The position numbers and the translations under genes were made by a program. Below are positions 23,777-31,586 of a stretch of DNA of 46,850 bases, piece by piece. Source of the DNA: Syntrophaceae bacterium (GTDB lineage Bacteria; Desulfobacterota; Syntrophia; Syntrophales; UBA2185); the NCBI GenBank assembly GCA_003142635.1, contig PLMX01000160.1:13739-60588 (forward strand), given 5' to 3'. How positions within the stretch are numbered: position 1 is the stretch's first letter; each line of letters begins with the position of its first letter. The notes beneath the pieces were generated by a model. The model saw only the letters and a program-made list of their open reading frames with translations, did no database searches and was not told where the DNA came from.

Positions 23777-24102
23777 TCACGGGTTCTTCTCTAGGAGTTG
23801 GGAAAATTTTTCCTGGTTTCTACAGAGGCGTCGGTCATTTGTCAGGGTGAGCACTTTCTGCAGGGCATACGCCTCGATCAGTACATCGTTATCTGACAAC
23901 GTAAAAAACTGGTAATATGGATTGCTTCACAAGAGACTTAATAATCAGGTTAACCGATGATAAGAGATGTGCCCAGAGAGGCAAATTGCGCAGTTTCGCC
24001 TAATCCTGCGTAGCGTGACACAAAGAGAAGCAGGACATTTTTACTTGTTACGAGGTCGTGTTTCCACGAAATAGAGAGTTCATGGCGATGTTTAACAAAT
24101 AT
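23777..24102 (-). pseudogene. Decayed PIN-domain-like gene
   Basis: Two minus-strand fragments in different frames, neither with a proper start. The upstream one (24102-23950) reads KNVLLLFVSRYAGLGETAQF, like the opening DTNVLLL of some PIN proteins with the first aspartate lost. The downstream one (23926-23777) reads LSDNDVLIEAYALQ, then KVLTLTNDRRLC, resembling the C-terminal acidic half of PIN nucleases. The middle of a PIN domain is missing. The match is by eye, so confidence is low. Confidence 0.35.
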
Positions 24103-24144
24103 TCATTTTATTTCTTTAGAAATGCGCACTTTTGGGGGGAGTTT

Positions 24145-24160
24145 TGGTATATCATTTGCA
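24145..24160 (+). promoter_or_regulatory. Sigma-54 promoter of the flgB operon
   Basis: TGGTATATCATTTGCA has GG (24146-24147) and GC (24158-24159) with exact 10-base spacing and TTTGCA at -12. The predicted start, near 24171, is about 50 bases before the flgB ATG. Confidence 0.82.
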
Positions 24161-24220
24161 CATATAATCCGAAAATGGTTTTTCTACATTTCTTCACAAC
24201 AGGCAAAGGTTAGGAGACTT

Positions 24221-24595
24221 ATGGATTTTCAGTTTGATAAAACAATGAAACTTTTGTCGTCCATGATGGATTTCCAGTCTCGGAGGCACCAGTTAATTAC
24301 TTCAAATATTGCAAATATCGATACACCAGAATACACAGCCAAGGATTTGCAGTTCAAAGGTATTATTGGGGAAGAGATGCAAAAACAGTTAACGAAGACG
24401 GACAAGAGGCACTTTCCCGGACAGTTTACAAATACCGGATCAATAGACTGTGAGGTCACGGATTCCGGAGAGAGAGTAAATATCGATACGGAGATGACGA
24501 ATCTTGCAGAGAATCATCTTATGTATAATACGTCTGTTGATCTGTTGTCCAGAAAGCTGCGAAGTATGAAAATTGTATTTAGCGAGGTTAAATAA
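24221..24595 (+). CDS. flgB: FlgB, flagellar proximal rod protein
   Basis: FlgB forms part of the proximal rod above the MS ring. ATG 24221 is preceded by AGGAG (24212-24216) and gives a 124-residue protein of normal length. A longer in-frame reading from 24122 is excluded because it contains the sigma-54 promoter. The conserved N-terminal rod motif LITSNIANIDTPEYTAKDL is present, and the C-terminal helix (LMYNTSVDLLSRKLRSMKIV) is typical. It is the first gene of flgB-flgC-fliE-fliF-fliG-fliH-fliI-fliJ-motE-like, with flgC starting one base after its stop. Confidence 0.95.
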   Translation: MDFQFDKTMKLLSSMMDFQSRRHQLITSNIANIDTPEYTAKDLQFKGIIGEEMQKQLTKTDKRHFPGQFTNTGSIDCEVTDSGERVNIDTEMTNLAENHLMYNTSVDLLSRKLRSMKIVFSEVK

Positions 24596-24596
24596 T

Positions 24597-25028
24597 ATGG
24601 ATTTTCTCACACCCTTTAAGATATGCGGAGATGGGCTTGCGGCCCAGCGGGCAAAGATGGACGTCATTATTAGCAATATTGCTAATATTAACACAACCAG
24701 AACGCCGGAAGGAGGGCCTTATAAGAGGCAGACTATTGTTTTTTCATCTGAAAATATCAACGGCAATTTTGAGTCTCAGCTTAAAGACGCCATAAAAACG
24801 GTAAAAGTCGATGGTGTAGAAGAGGCTCAAGATGCTGAGGCTGTCAAGATGATGCACAATCCCGGCCATCCTGATGCTGATGCAAAGGGCTTTGTGGCGA
24901 TGCCGAACATAAACACGGTCACGGAAATGGTGGATATGATGCAGGCTAATAGGGCGTATGAAGCATGTGTTACGGCTTTCGATGCATCGAAGAATATGGC
25001 ACTTAAGACATTGGAAATGGGAAAGTAA
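24597..25028 (+). CDS. flgC: FlgC, flagellar proximal rod protein
   Basis: FlgC is a proximal rod subunit. ATG 24597 (one base after the flgB stop, with GCGAGG at 24582-24587) gives 143 residues. The rod signature AAQRAKMDVIISNIANINTT is near the N-terminus, then GGPYKRQ, and the C-terminal MMQANRAYEACVTAFDASKN typical of axial proteins. An earlier in-frame start would overlap flgB and is unnecessary. Confidence 0.95.
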   Translation: MDFLTPFKICGDGLAAQRAKMDVIISNIANINTTRTPEGGPYKRQTIVFSSENINGNFESQLKDAIKTVKVDGVEEAQDAEAVKMMHNPGHPDADAKGFVAMPNINTVTEMVDMMQANRAYEACVTAFDASKNMALKTLEMGK

Positions 25029-25081
25029 AAAGTGAGTAAGAAGCGGGAATTACGCGCTAAAGAGTGGGAGGTAATCTAAGA

Positions 25082-25384
25082 ATGAGCGACATATCGATTA
25101 GAGGTAATGCACTTCAGCCTTCAACAACGGCGGGTAAGTTAAAGGCTGGCGGACAGGGAGCGGAAACAGAATTTAGTGCAATCCTCAAGAGCAAGGTTAA
25201 CGAGATCAACCAGCTTCAGTTGGATGCTGACCAGGCTATAACAAAGGTCGAAATGGGAAATTCCGGAAGCATCCATGACGCAGTCATTGCTCTGGAAAAG
25301 GCGGATCTCTCGTTCAGAAAAATGATACAGGTGCGGAATAAGATTTTAGAGGCCTATCAGGAAGTCATGAGAATGCAGGTTTGA
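25082..25384 (+). CDS. fliE: FliE, MS ring-rod junction protein
   Basis: FliE joins the MS ring to the rod and is needed early in export. ATG 25082 is preceded by GGGAGG (25066-25071) and gives 100 residues, the usual size. The conserved C-terminal half shows VNEINQLQLDADQAITKVEM, then IHDAVIALEKADLSFRKMIQ and VRNKILEAYQEVMRMQV. Confidence 0.93.
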   Translation: MSDISIRGNALQPSTTAGKLKAGGQGAETEFSAILKSKVNEINQLQLDADQAITKVEMGNSGSIHDAVIALEKADLSFRKMIQVRNKILEAYQEVMRMQV

Positions 25385-25413
25385 TATATCTTTGAATTAT
25401 TTTGGTAAATACT

Positions 25414-27009
25414 ATGAATCCTCTCAGTCAATTTATTGCCCCGATCTGGAAAGGCTTCAATACATTAGAGCCTTCAAGAAAGCTATCTCTTCTCGTCATA
25501 TCCGCGGTCGCTCTTATAGGGATCGGAACGATGGTCTACTGGACCAACATGCCGGAGTATCATGTACTCTTTTCAAATCTTAATTCTGAAGACGCCGGGA
25601 ATATTGTCGCAAGACTTCAGGAAAAAAAAGTGCTCTATAAGATGTCCGCCGCAGGTGATTCCATCCTTATCCCCTCTGAGAAGATCTCCGAAATGAGATT
25701 GGAGTTGGCATCTTTTGGGTTGCCTCAGGGCGGAGGTGTCGGATTTGAGATTTTTGACAATAAACCTTTTGGGGCAACAGAGTTTGTACAGCAGTTGAAC
25801 TATCAGAGAGCTCTTCAGGGTGAGCTCTGCCGCACCATAAACGGGTTGGACGAGATACAGCAAAGCAGGGTGCACTTGGTCATACCGAAGAAATCTCTTT
25901 TCATAGAAGATCAGAAAAAGCCGACTGCTTCCGTGATTGTTAAATTGAAGTCGGGAAGAACTTTGCGCCCGCCGCAGATAGAGGGCATTGTTCACCTTGT
26001 GGCAAGCAGTGTGGAGGGGATGAATCCCTCTGATGTGATGGTCGTTGATAATAGCGGGAAGGTGCTCTCTACGATACAAGATGAATCAAAGCTGGCGAGA
26101 ATGTCGAATTCTCAGGTTGAGTATCAGAGAAATGTCGAAAAGGACTTAACCGGCAGAGTGCAGTCGATGCTGGAGAAAGTCGTAGGCGAAGGAAAAGCGG
26201 TGGTCAGAGTCTCTGCTGATCTTGATTTCCGGATAACGGAAAAAACAGAGGAGAAATATGATCCCGAGGAACCTGTGGTGAGAAGCACGCAGCGCCAGTC
26301 ACAAAAGTCAAGTTCCACCGCAGCAACTGCGGGTGGGCAGTCAACAATTGCTCCTGTAGGTGGAAAACAAGCTGGTACGACAGCGGTGAAACAGGGAACT
26401 GGCAGTGAACGCTTGGATGAAGTTGTGAACTACGAAATAAACAAGGTTGTCAGCAAGACGGTTATGCCCACAGGGGATGTGAAAAAGCTGTCCGTAGCCG
26501 TATTGATAGACGGGCCGTATGTGAAAAGCGATAAAGGGGTCGAAGAGTTTCAGCCGCGGTCGAAGAAGGAACTAACCGATCTGGAGGAACTGGTGAAGAA
26601 GGCGGCAGGCTTTGATGCAAAAAGGGGTGACCAGGTTGTCATTACCAACATCCCCTTTAACAAGGGTGAATTCGACTCTGGAGCGACCGGCAAAGAGACA
26701 TGGCAGGAGAAGATAACCGTATTTTATCCCGTGGTTTTTCCTATAATGAAGTACATCGTAATGATTTTAGGTATTTTTCTGGCGATCATAGCGATACGGC
26801 CGCTCATCACGATGTTAATGGCACGAGGAAGAACGCCGGAGTATGCAACCCGGGGAGCTGCTGCGCCGACTACGAGTGAACTGGAAGGAACTACGAGTCC
26901 ATTGGCTTTGGGAGAGAAAACAATAGGGGGAGAGACCGATCTTGTAAGACAGATGGCCAGTGCAGACGCCAGGCGATTTGCTGAATTATTGAGGATGTGG
27001 TTAAGATAA
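25414..27009 (+). CDS. fliF: FliF, flagellar MS-ring protein
   Basis: FliF builds the inner-membrane MS ring that seeds flagellar assembly. ATG 25414 gives 531 residues; an in-frame TTG at 25402 is possible and neither has a strong ribosome site. Two membrane helices flank the periplasmic part: about residues 21-42, and near 450 (IMKYIVMILGIFLAIIAIRP). Ring-building motifs include EYHVLFSNLNSEDAG, QLNYQRALQGELCRTI and SRVHLVIPKKSLF. The C-terminal tail (RRFAELLRMWLR) is the FliG-binding segment. fliG starts 21 bases later. Confidence 0.95.
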   Translation: MNPLSQFIAPIWKGFNTLEPSRKLSLLVISAVALIGIGTMVYWTNMPEYHVLFSNLNSEDAGNIVARLQEKKVLYKMSAAGDSILIPSEKISEMRLELASFGLPQGGGVGFEIFDNKPFGATEFVQQLNYQRALQGELCRTINGLDEIQQSRVHLVIPKKSLFIEDQKKPTASVIVKLKSGRTLRPPQIEGIVHLVASSVEGMNPSDVMVVDNSGKVLSTIQDESKLARMSNSQVEYQRNVEKDLTGRVQSMLEKVVGEGKAVVRVSADLDFRITEKTEEKYDPEEPVVRSTQRQSQKSSSTAATAGGQSTIAPVGGKQAGTTAVKQGTGSERLDEVVNYEINKVVSKTVMPTGDVKKLSVAVLIDGPYVKSDKGVEEFQPRSKKELTDLEELVKKAAGFDAKRGDQVVITNIPFNKGEFDSGATGKETWQEKITVFYPVVFPIMKYIVMILGIFLAIIAIRPLITMLMARGRTPEYATRGAAAPTTSELEGTTSPLALGEKTIGGETDLVRQMASADARRFAELLRMWLR

Positions 27010-27030
27010 AGTGATTGGATCACAAGCATT

Positions 27031-28035
27031 ATGAATGATGAAAAGGTGGCAATTTTGCTATTATCCTTAGATGAGGAAGTAGCCGCAAGGGTTATGAAAA
27101 ATTTTAACTCTGCGGAGATTGAACGCATTGGCAAGCATATGAGCCGGCTCGACAGTGTGTCTATGGAGGACGTTAGCAATGTAGCCAAAGAGTTCTGCAA
27201 TTTGGCAAGGCAGAAAGGAGGGGTTCTACCGGTTCATGGTGATACTTTGCGAAATCTTCTAGTCAAGGCCGCGGGAGCGGATACGGCTCACGACATATTG
27301 GCAAATATTGAAAGGACGGCGCCGCACGGCGAATCTTATAATAATCCTCTGACCAAAAAGCTGCAGGAAATAGATCCCCAAACACTGCTTGATTTTACAA
27401 AAACTGAACATCCTCAGACGATTGCCCTGATCCTCTCTTATATGGGAACTGAGCAGGCGGCAAACGTTCTGGAAGGGCTTTCCCCTGAACTAACGAGCGA
27501 CATTATAAAAAGGATGGCCACCTTAAAGAGTGTCCCGCATGAGTTCGTAGCGGATATTGCGAAGACCCTTGAAAAAGAAATCATCAGCGGTGGTGTAAGC
27601 AGCCTTCAGCCCGGTGGCATTACCATGGTGGCTGACATTATGAACAAGATGAACCGGAGCACCGAGAATGCCATTATGAAATCGCTTGACGATAATGTTC
27701 CGGAAATAGCGGCGGAGATTCGAAAGAAGATGTTTACCTTTGAAGATATCCTCAATTTGGATGACAGGAGTATTCAGGAGCTATTGAGGGAAGTGTCCAC
27801 GGAGGACTTAGGGCGAGCACTAAAAGTTGTAGATGAAGAGATGCGTGGTGTTATTTTCAAGAATATGTCCAAGCGCGGCGCGGAAATGCTGAAGGAGGAT
27901 ATAGAAATGATGCCCCCCATAAGGCTCTCGGAGATAGAAAAAAGCCAGAGAATAATTATCGATGTGACTAAGAAACTAGAAGGAGAAGGCAAGATTGTCA
28001 TTATCCGCGGCGAGGGAGGCGATCAATTTGTCTGA
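27031..28035 (+). CDS. fliG: FliG, flagellar motor switch protein
   Basis: FliG couples the stator to the C ring and generates torque. At 334 residues it has normal length. N-terminal ARM-like region (AILLLSLDEEVAARVMKNF), middle domain with the EHPQTIALILSYM motif that binds FliM, and C-terminal domain with MFTFEDILNLDDRSIQELLR and charged torque-helix residues are all present. Its last codons overlap the TTG start of fliH by 8 bases. Confidence 0.96.
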   Translation: MNDEKVAILLLSLDEEVAARVMKNFNSAEIERIGKHMSRLDSVSMEDVSNVAKEFCNLARQKGGVLPVHGDTLRNLLVKAAGADTAHDILANIERTAPHGESYNNPLTKKLQEIDPQTLLDFTKTEHPQTIALILSYMGTEQAANVLEGLSPELTSDIIKRMATLKSVPHEFVADIAKTLEKEIISGGVSSLQPGGITMVADIMNKMNRSTENAIMKSLDDNVPEIAAEIRKKMFTFEDILNLDDRSIQELLREVSTEDLGRALKVVDEEMRGVIFKNMSKRGAEMLKEDIEMMPPIRLSEIEKSQRIIIDVTKKLEGEGKIVIIRGEGGDQFV

Positions 28036-28702
28036 TAAGGTCATAAAATCAGAAAACATTGACTTGGTGAGTGCTACCCTTGGCAAAAAAAGAGAATTCG
28101 TAAGATTTCACACTAAAGAGAAGGGGGATGTCGGCATAAATGGCGGAAATAAGGCGAGAACCGGAAACAATTCAATTCACGCCGAACTTGCATCGAAGAC
28201 TGAGAAGGCTGAGAAAGAGGTCTATGCCAAAGGGTTTGCTGAAGGTCTAAGAGCAGGTGCTGAGAGCGAGAGAAGGAGGTTGTCCGAGTGCATGGAGGCC
28301 TTTGCAAATTCTATGAGGGAGCTGGATAGATTAAGGAATGGATGCTTGGAAGGAAATGAAGAAAAGATTTTAGACCTCGTCTTTTCTGTAACGGAAAAGG
28401 TCATTAACCGTGAGATTTCGACAAGCAAGGACATAGTCCACGGTGTTCTAAAGAGTGCAATAAAACAGGTGCTCGACAGGGATGGGATAACTATCAGGCT
28501 GAACCCCGAAGACTACCGATATATGATGGAGATAAATCCCGGGATAGTCGATGGTTTCGATGAAATAAGGAATATGTCTATCGTGGAGGACAGCAGCATC
28601 AGGAGAGGTGGTGTTGTTATAGATACATCGTCCGGCGAAGTGGATGCGAGGTTGGATCAACAACTTCATGAGGTCAGGAAGGCGATGTCCGGCAAGAGAT
28701 GA
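28028..28702 (+). CDS. fliH: FliH, flagellar export ATPase regulator
   Basis: FliH is the stator-like partner of FliI that links it to the C ring. The TTG at 28028 is chosen: GAGGGAGG (28012-28019) is ideally spaced and the overlap with fliG is only 8 bases; the longer in-frame reading from 27995 would overlap by 41. The 224-residue protein has a charged N-terminus, a helix with repeated small residues (AKGFAEGLRAGAESERRRL), and the V-ATPase-E-like C-terminus (VFSVTEKVINREIS, ITIRLNPEDYRYMME). Confidence 0.88.
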   Translation: MSDKVIKSENIDLVSATLGKKREFVRFHTKEKGDVGINGGNKARTGNNSIHAELASKTEKAEKEVYAKGFAEGLRAGAESERRRLSECMEAFANSMRELDRLRNGCLEGNEEKILDLVFSVTEKVINREISTSKDIVHGVLKSAIKQVLDRDGITIRLNPEDYRYMMEINPGIVDGFDEIRNMSIVEDSSIRRGGVVIDTSSGEVDARLDQQLHEVRKAMSGKR

Positions 28703-28724
28703 ATAGCGAGAAGAGGTACGAAGC

Positions 28725-30059
28725 ATGAATGAATCAAGCGCCGGGATGGCCTTTGATTACGTTAAATATCATAGGTTGATTAAACAGGCGAACCCCATTA
28801 AAGTTTACGGTAAAGTGAGCCAGGTCATTGGTCTAGTGGTGGAAGGTCAGGGTCCCTGCACTTCAATCGGAGAAATGTGTGAAATCTATTCGGAAGGCAG
28901 CGACGATCCTCTCAGCGCCGAGGTCGTAGGTTTCAAGACCGGCAAAGTTCTCATGATGCCGATTGAGGGTATCCGCGGCGTGGGACCAGGCTGCAAGATT
29001 GTATCACTTGGGAAGAAGGCGAATGTCAGAGTAGGGAAAGGTCTTCTGGGGCGAGTGATTGACGGCATGGGGGATCCGATTGACGGAAATGGGCCGATTG
29101 AGTTTCAAACAGAATACCCTATCTATTTCAGTCCCATCAATCCGCTGTGCAGGAAGAGAGTTACAGAGGTCATGGATCTCGGAATAAGGGCTATAAATTC
29201 TCTACTCTCGTGCGGAAAGGGACAGAAGATGGGGATTTTTTCCGGGTCGGGCGTTGGCAAGAGTGTTCTCTTGGGGATGATGGCAAAAAACACGAGGGCC
29301 GATGTAAACGTCATAGGGCTCATCGGTGAGAGGGGACGGGAAGTTCGTGAGTTCCTGGAAAAGAATCTCGGCAAAGAAGGTCTCGATAGATCAGTCGTTG
29401 TTGTCGCTACATCGGATACGCATCCCCTCATACGAATGAGAGCTGCTTATGTAGCCACGTCCATTGCAGAGTATTTTCGGGACGAGGGCAGAGACGTGCT
29501 CCTCATGGTTGATTCATTGACCAGATTCGCTATGGCACAGCGAGAAGTCGGTCTTTCCATCGGAGAGCCGCCAACGACGAAAGGGTACACGCCTTCAGTA
29601 TTTAGTCTTATGCCGAAGCTGCTTGAAAGGGTAGGTGCCGTAGAAGGAAAGGGAAGCATAACTGGTCTGTACGCAATCCTGGTTGAGGGTAATGACTTTG
29701 ATGAGCCAATTGCTGATTCGGCAAGATCGATTCTGGACGGACACATCATACTATCCCGCAGTATGGCGGCGAGGAATCATTACCCGGCAGTGGATGTCCT
29801 AAACAGTATCAGCAGGGTCATGACTGACATCGTGGATAGCGAACACAAGTTGAAGGCCAATCAAATCTTGAATATCCTTGCAACATACAGAAAGGCGGAA
29901 GACCTCATAAACATAGGAGCTTATGTAAAGGGCAGCAACCCTGAAGTGGATTATGCGATTGACATGATTGGCAGAGTAAATGCCTTCCTGATGCAGGCAA
30001 TTGATGAGAAAGTAGGTTTTGCAGAAAGCAGAAGGGATATGTTTGCCCTCTTTGCATAG
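28725..30059 (+). CDS. fliI: FliI, flagellar export ATPase
   Basis: FliI is the hexameric ATPase of flagellar type III export. The 444-residue protein has an N-terminal beta-barrel, the P-loop GSGVGKS (174-180), GLIGERGREVREF, Walker B region VLLMVDSLTRFAMAQREVGL, and SIGEPPTTKGYTPSVF, which marks the type III ATPase branch rather than F1 beta. The ATG is 22 bases after fliH. Confidence 0.96.
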   Translation: MNESSAGMAFDYVKYHRLIKQANPIKVYGKVSQVIGLVVEGQGPCTSIGEMCEIYSEGSDDPLSAEVVGFKTGKVLMMPIEGIRGVGPGCKIVSLGKKANVRVGKGLLGRVIDGMGDPIDGNGPIEFQTEYPIYFSPINPLCRKRVTEVMDLGIRAINSLLSCGKGQKMGIFSGSGVGKSVLLGMMAKNTRADVNVIGLIGERGREVREFLEKNLGKEGLDRSVVVVATSDTHPLIRMRAAYVATSIAEYFRDEGRDVLLMVDSLTRFAMAQREVGLSIGEPPTTKGYTPSVFSLMPKLLERVGAVEGKGSITGLYAILVEGNDFDEPIADSARSILDGHIILSRSMAARNHYPAVDVLNSISRVMTDIVDSEHKLKANQILNILATYRKAEDLINIGAYVKGSNPEVDYAIDMIGRVNAFLMQAIDEKVGFAESRRDMFALFA

Positions 30060-30070
30060 GTTAGGTAAGT

Positions 30071-30514
30071 ATGTTTCAATTCGATCTGGAGGTGGTATTA
30101 AACTTTAGGTTACAAGTTGAGGAGCAGTGTCAGCTCTCATTGGCCGAAGCGGTGAAGAGGCTGCAGGTCGCTATGGATATCTTGAAAGGTTTGCAAAAGA
30201 AAAAAGATGATCTGATCAGGCATTTTGAAAGAATGCAGGAAAATACCCTGACTTCAGACGTCATAGCGCGCCACTTTATCTTTATTGAGTTTTTGAAATC
30301 CAAAGAAGAAAAGCAGAAGGCTATCATAACAAATATGCAGGAGGAAGTGAGTGCCAAGAGGCAGGACCTCCTGGAGGCCGTTAAAAAAAGGAAGGCGATG
30401 GACGTCCTCCGGGAGAAGAAAAATGCGGCATATGTTTCCGAGATGGCGGCTAAAGCCCGTAAGGAACTAGATGATTTTGCACTAATCAAATTTGGCAACG
30501 GTATGAGAAAATGA
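30071..30514 (+). CDS. fliJ: FliJ, flagellar export chaperone
   Basis: FliJ is a coiled-coil protein that sits in the FliI ring like the gamma subunit of F1. The 147-residue protein is almost entirely a two-helix antiparallel coiled coil rich in K, E and Q, starting with FDLEVVLNFRLQVEEQCQLS, the typical FliJ opening. It starts 11 bases after fliI and its stop overlaps the next ATG (ATGA). Assignment rests on size, coil and position. Confidence 0.88.
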   Translation: MFQFDLEVVLNFRLQVEEQCQLSLAEAVKRLQVAMDILKGLQKKKDDLIRHFERMQENTLTSDVIARHFIFIEFLKSKEEKQKAIITNMQEEVSAKRQDLLEAVKKRKAMDVLREKKNAAYVSEMAAKARKELDDFALIKFGNGMRK

Positions 30515-31092
30515 AAAAGGCAGTTATCGCTATTGAAATTCTTCTTGTGCTTCTCTTTATGGCAAAGATTCTTGCCATAGGCGAAATTGTGAAGAGGTCG
30601 GAAATTTCCAACTATCTGTTATGGCCAGTCACGTCTGCACTCGCTGATTCGTCGCCGCAAACAAGTGTTGATTCTCCATCAAGAGACGTTTCTATAGATA
30701 CATTGGCTTCAGAAAGAAGTTTTATGTCCACCTTGGCAGATAGGGGGAGGCAATTAGAAAACAGGGAACATGGTGTGAAATTTGAGGAAAAGAAGATCAA
30801 TTTACTGAGGAACGAGATTGTAGCAAGAATAGAAGTGATCCGGGGTCGGGAAGAGAAAATGGCGTCTCCTCAGCAATCTGCTGGATTTGAAGATAACACA
30901 AGATTCAAAGAATTGGCCAAGGCGTACGAAGCGACTCCTCCAGATAAGGTCGGCGCTCTATTAAACAAAATGGATAGCAAAACGGCAGCGGGGATTATCA
31001 TGCAGATGAATGTCAAGAAAGCCGGTGCCGTATGGGGACAACTCAACCCTGAGAAGGCTGTGGAGATCACCAAAGCCATCGCCGGCATATAA
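30511..31092 (+). CDS. MotE-like periplasmic flagellar protein (MgtE-N-like domain)
   Basis: A 193-residue protein with an N-terminal membrane helix (about 5-23), a coiled coil (about 70-115) and a C-terminal helical domain (about 130-190: FKELAKAYEATPPDKVGALL, MNVKKAGAVWGQLNPEKA) of the MgtE-N/MotE type. MotE in rhizobia acts as a chaperone for MotC, and genes of this type often follow fliJ (YlxF in Bacillus). It overlaps fliJ by 4 bases and ends the first operon. A paralogue with an added SPOR domain is at 13336-14508. Confidence 0.82.
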   Translation: MKKAVIAIEILLVLLFMAKILAIGEIVKRSEISNYLLWPVTSALADSSPQTSVDSPSRDVSIDTLASERSFMSTLADRGRQLENREHGVKFEEKKINLLRNEIVARIEVIRGREEKMASPQQSAGFEDNTRFKELAKAYEATPPDKVGALLNKMDSKTAAGIIMQMNVKKAGAVWGQLNPEKAVEITKAIAGI

Positions 31093-31154
31093 TACCTTCT
31101 CCAGCATTCTCCAGATCATTACAAATTGACTGCACCCCAGCATTTAAGCATTTA

Positions 31155-31319
31155 TTATAGTACTTCTGCAGAAAGGAAGAGTCCATATTTTTCTGACAAA
31201 TCTTGGCCTTTCCCGAGGCTGTATGACGCCGGCTTGGCACCCGCAAAACCTATCATCTTGTCATTCTTTAGGCTGATTCTGAACTCCTCCAAGTAGAGAG
31301 GGACTTCTCGGAAAAATCT
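31155..31319 (-). other. Start-less 54-codon frame, possible gene remnant
   Basis: The minus strand reads a protein-like segment (VPLYLEEFRISLKNDKMIGF, then KPASYSLGKGQDLSEKYGLF) to a TAA at 31155-31157, with a stop just upstream and no start codon near its beginning. No family recognised; it may be a decayed C-terminus or chance. Confidence 0.18.
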
Positions 31320-31538
31320 TTATTCTGCTCTGCACCCTATACGCCTTCAAGGAGGATTTACAACATATATTCTCCGTCAGTCCTGTGAAACACACAGAGC
31401 TTTTCTCATTTTATCGCAGGTATTTTTTGTCGATTGTCGAGTGATTAGAGTGGGCAATATTTGCCCTCTTCGAGACTCCATCAGCTTTATCTTTCCATAA
31501 CATATCAAAGTTATTCATTATTTAATTAGCATATGCCA

Positions 31539-31554
31539 TGGCATGTCTCTTGCT
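31539..31554 (+). promoter_or_regulatory. Sigma-54 promoter of fliK-flgD-flgE
   Basis: TGGCATGTCTCTTGCT has GG (31540-31541) and GC (31552-31553) at exact spacing and is close to the general consensus TGGCACG-N4-TTGCW. The predicted start, near 31565, lies before the ATG at 31587. Confidence 0.85.
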
Positions 31555-31586
31555 CATCCCCACCTTAAAAAATGCCAGAGGCTAAA

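Larger units (their letters stand above)
23595..24220. other. 626-base intergenic region between flrC and flgB
   Basis: Holds minus-strand remnants of a PIN-like gene (23777-24102) and the sigma-54 promoter of flgB (24145-24160). The first 180 bases carry no feature I could support. Confidence 0.5.
31093..31586. other. 494-base intergenic region before fliK
   Basis: Contains the fliK sigma-54 promoter at its end and one protein-like start-less minus-strand frame (31155-31319). No terminator with a clear T run was seen after the MotE-like gene. Confidence 0.5.
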
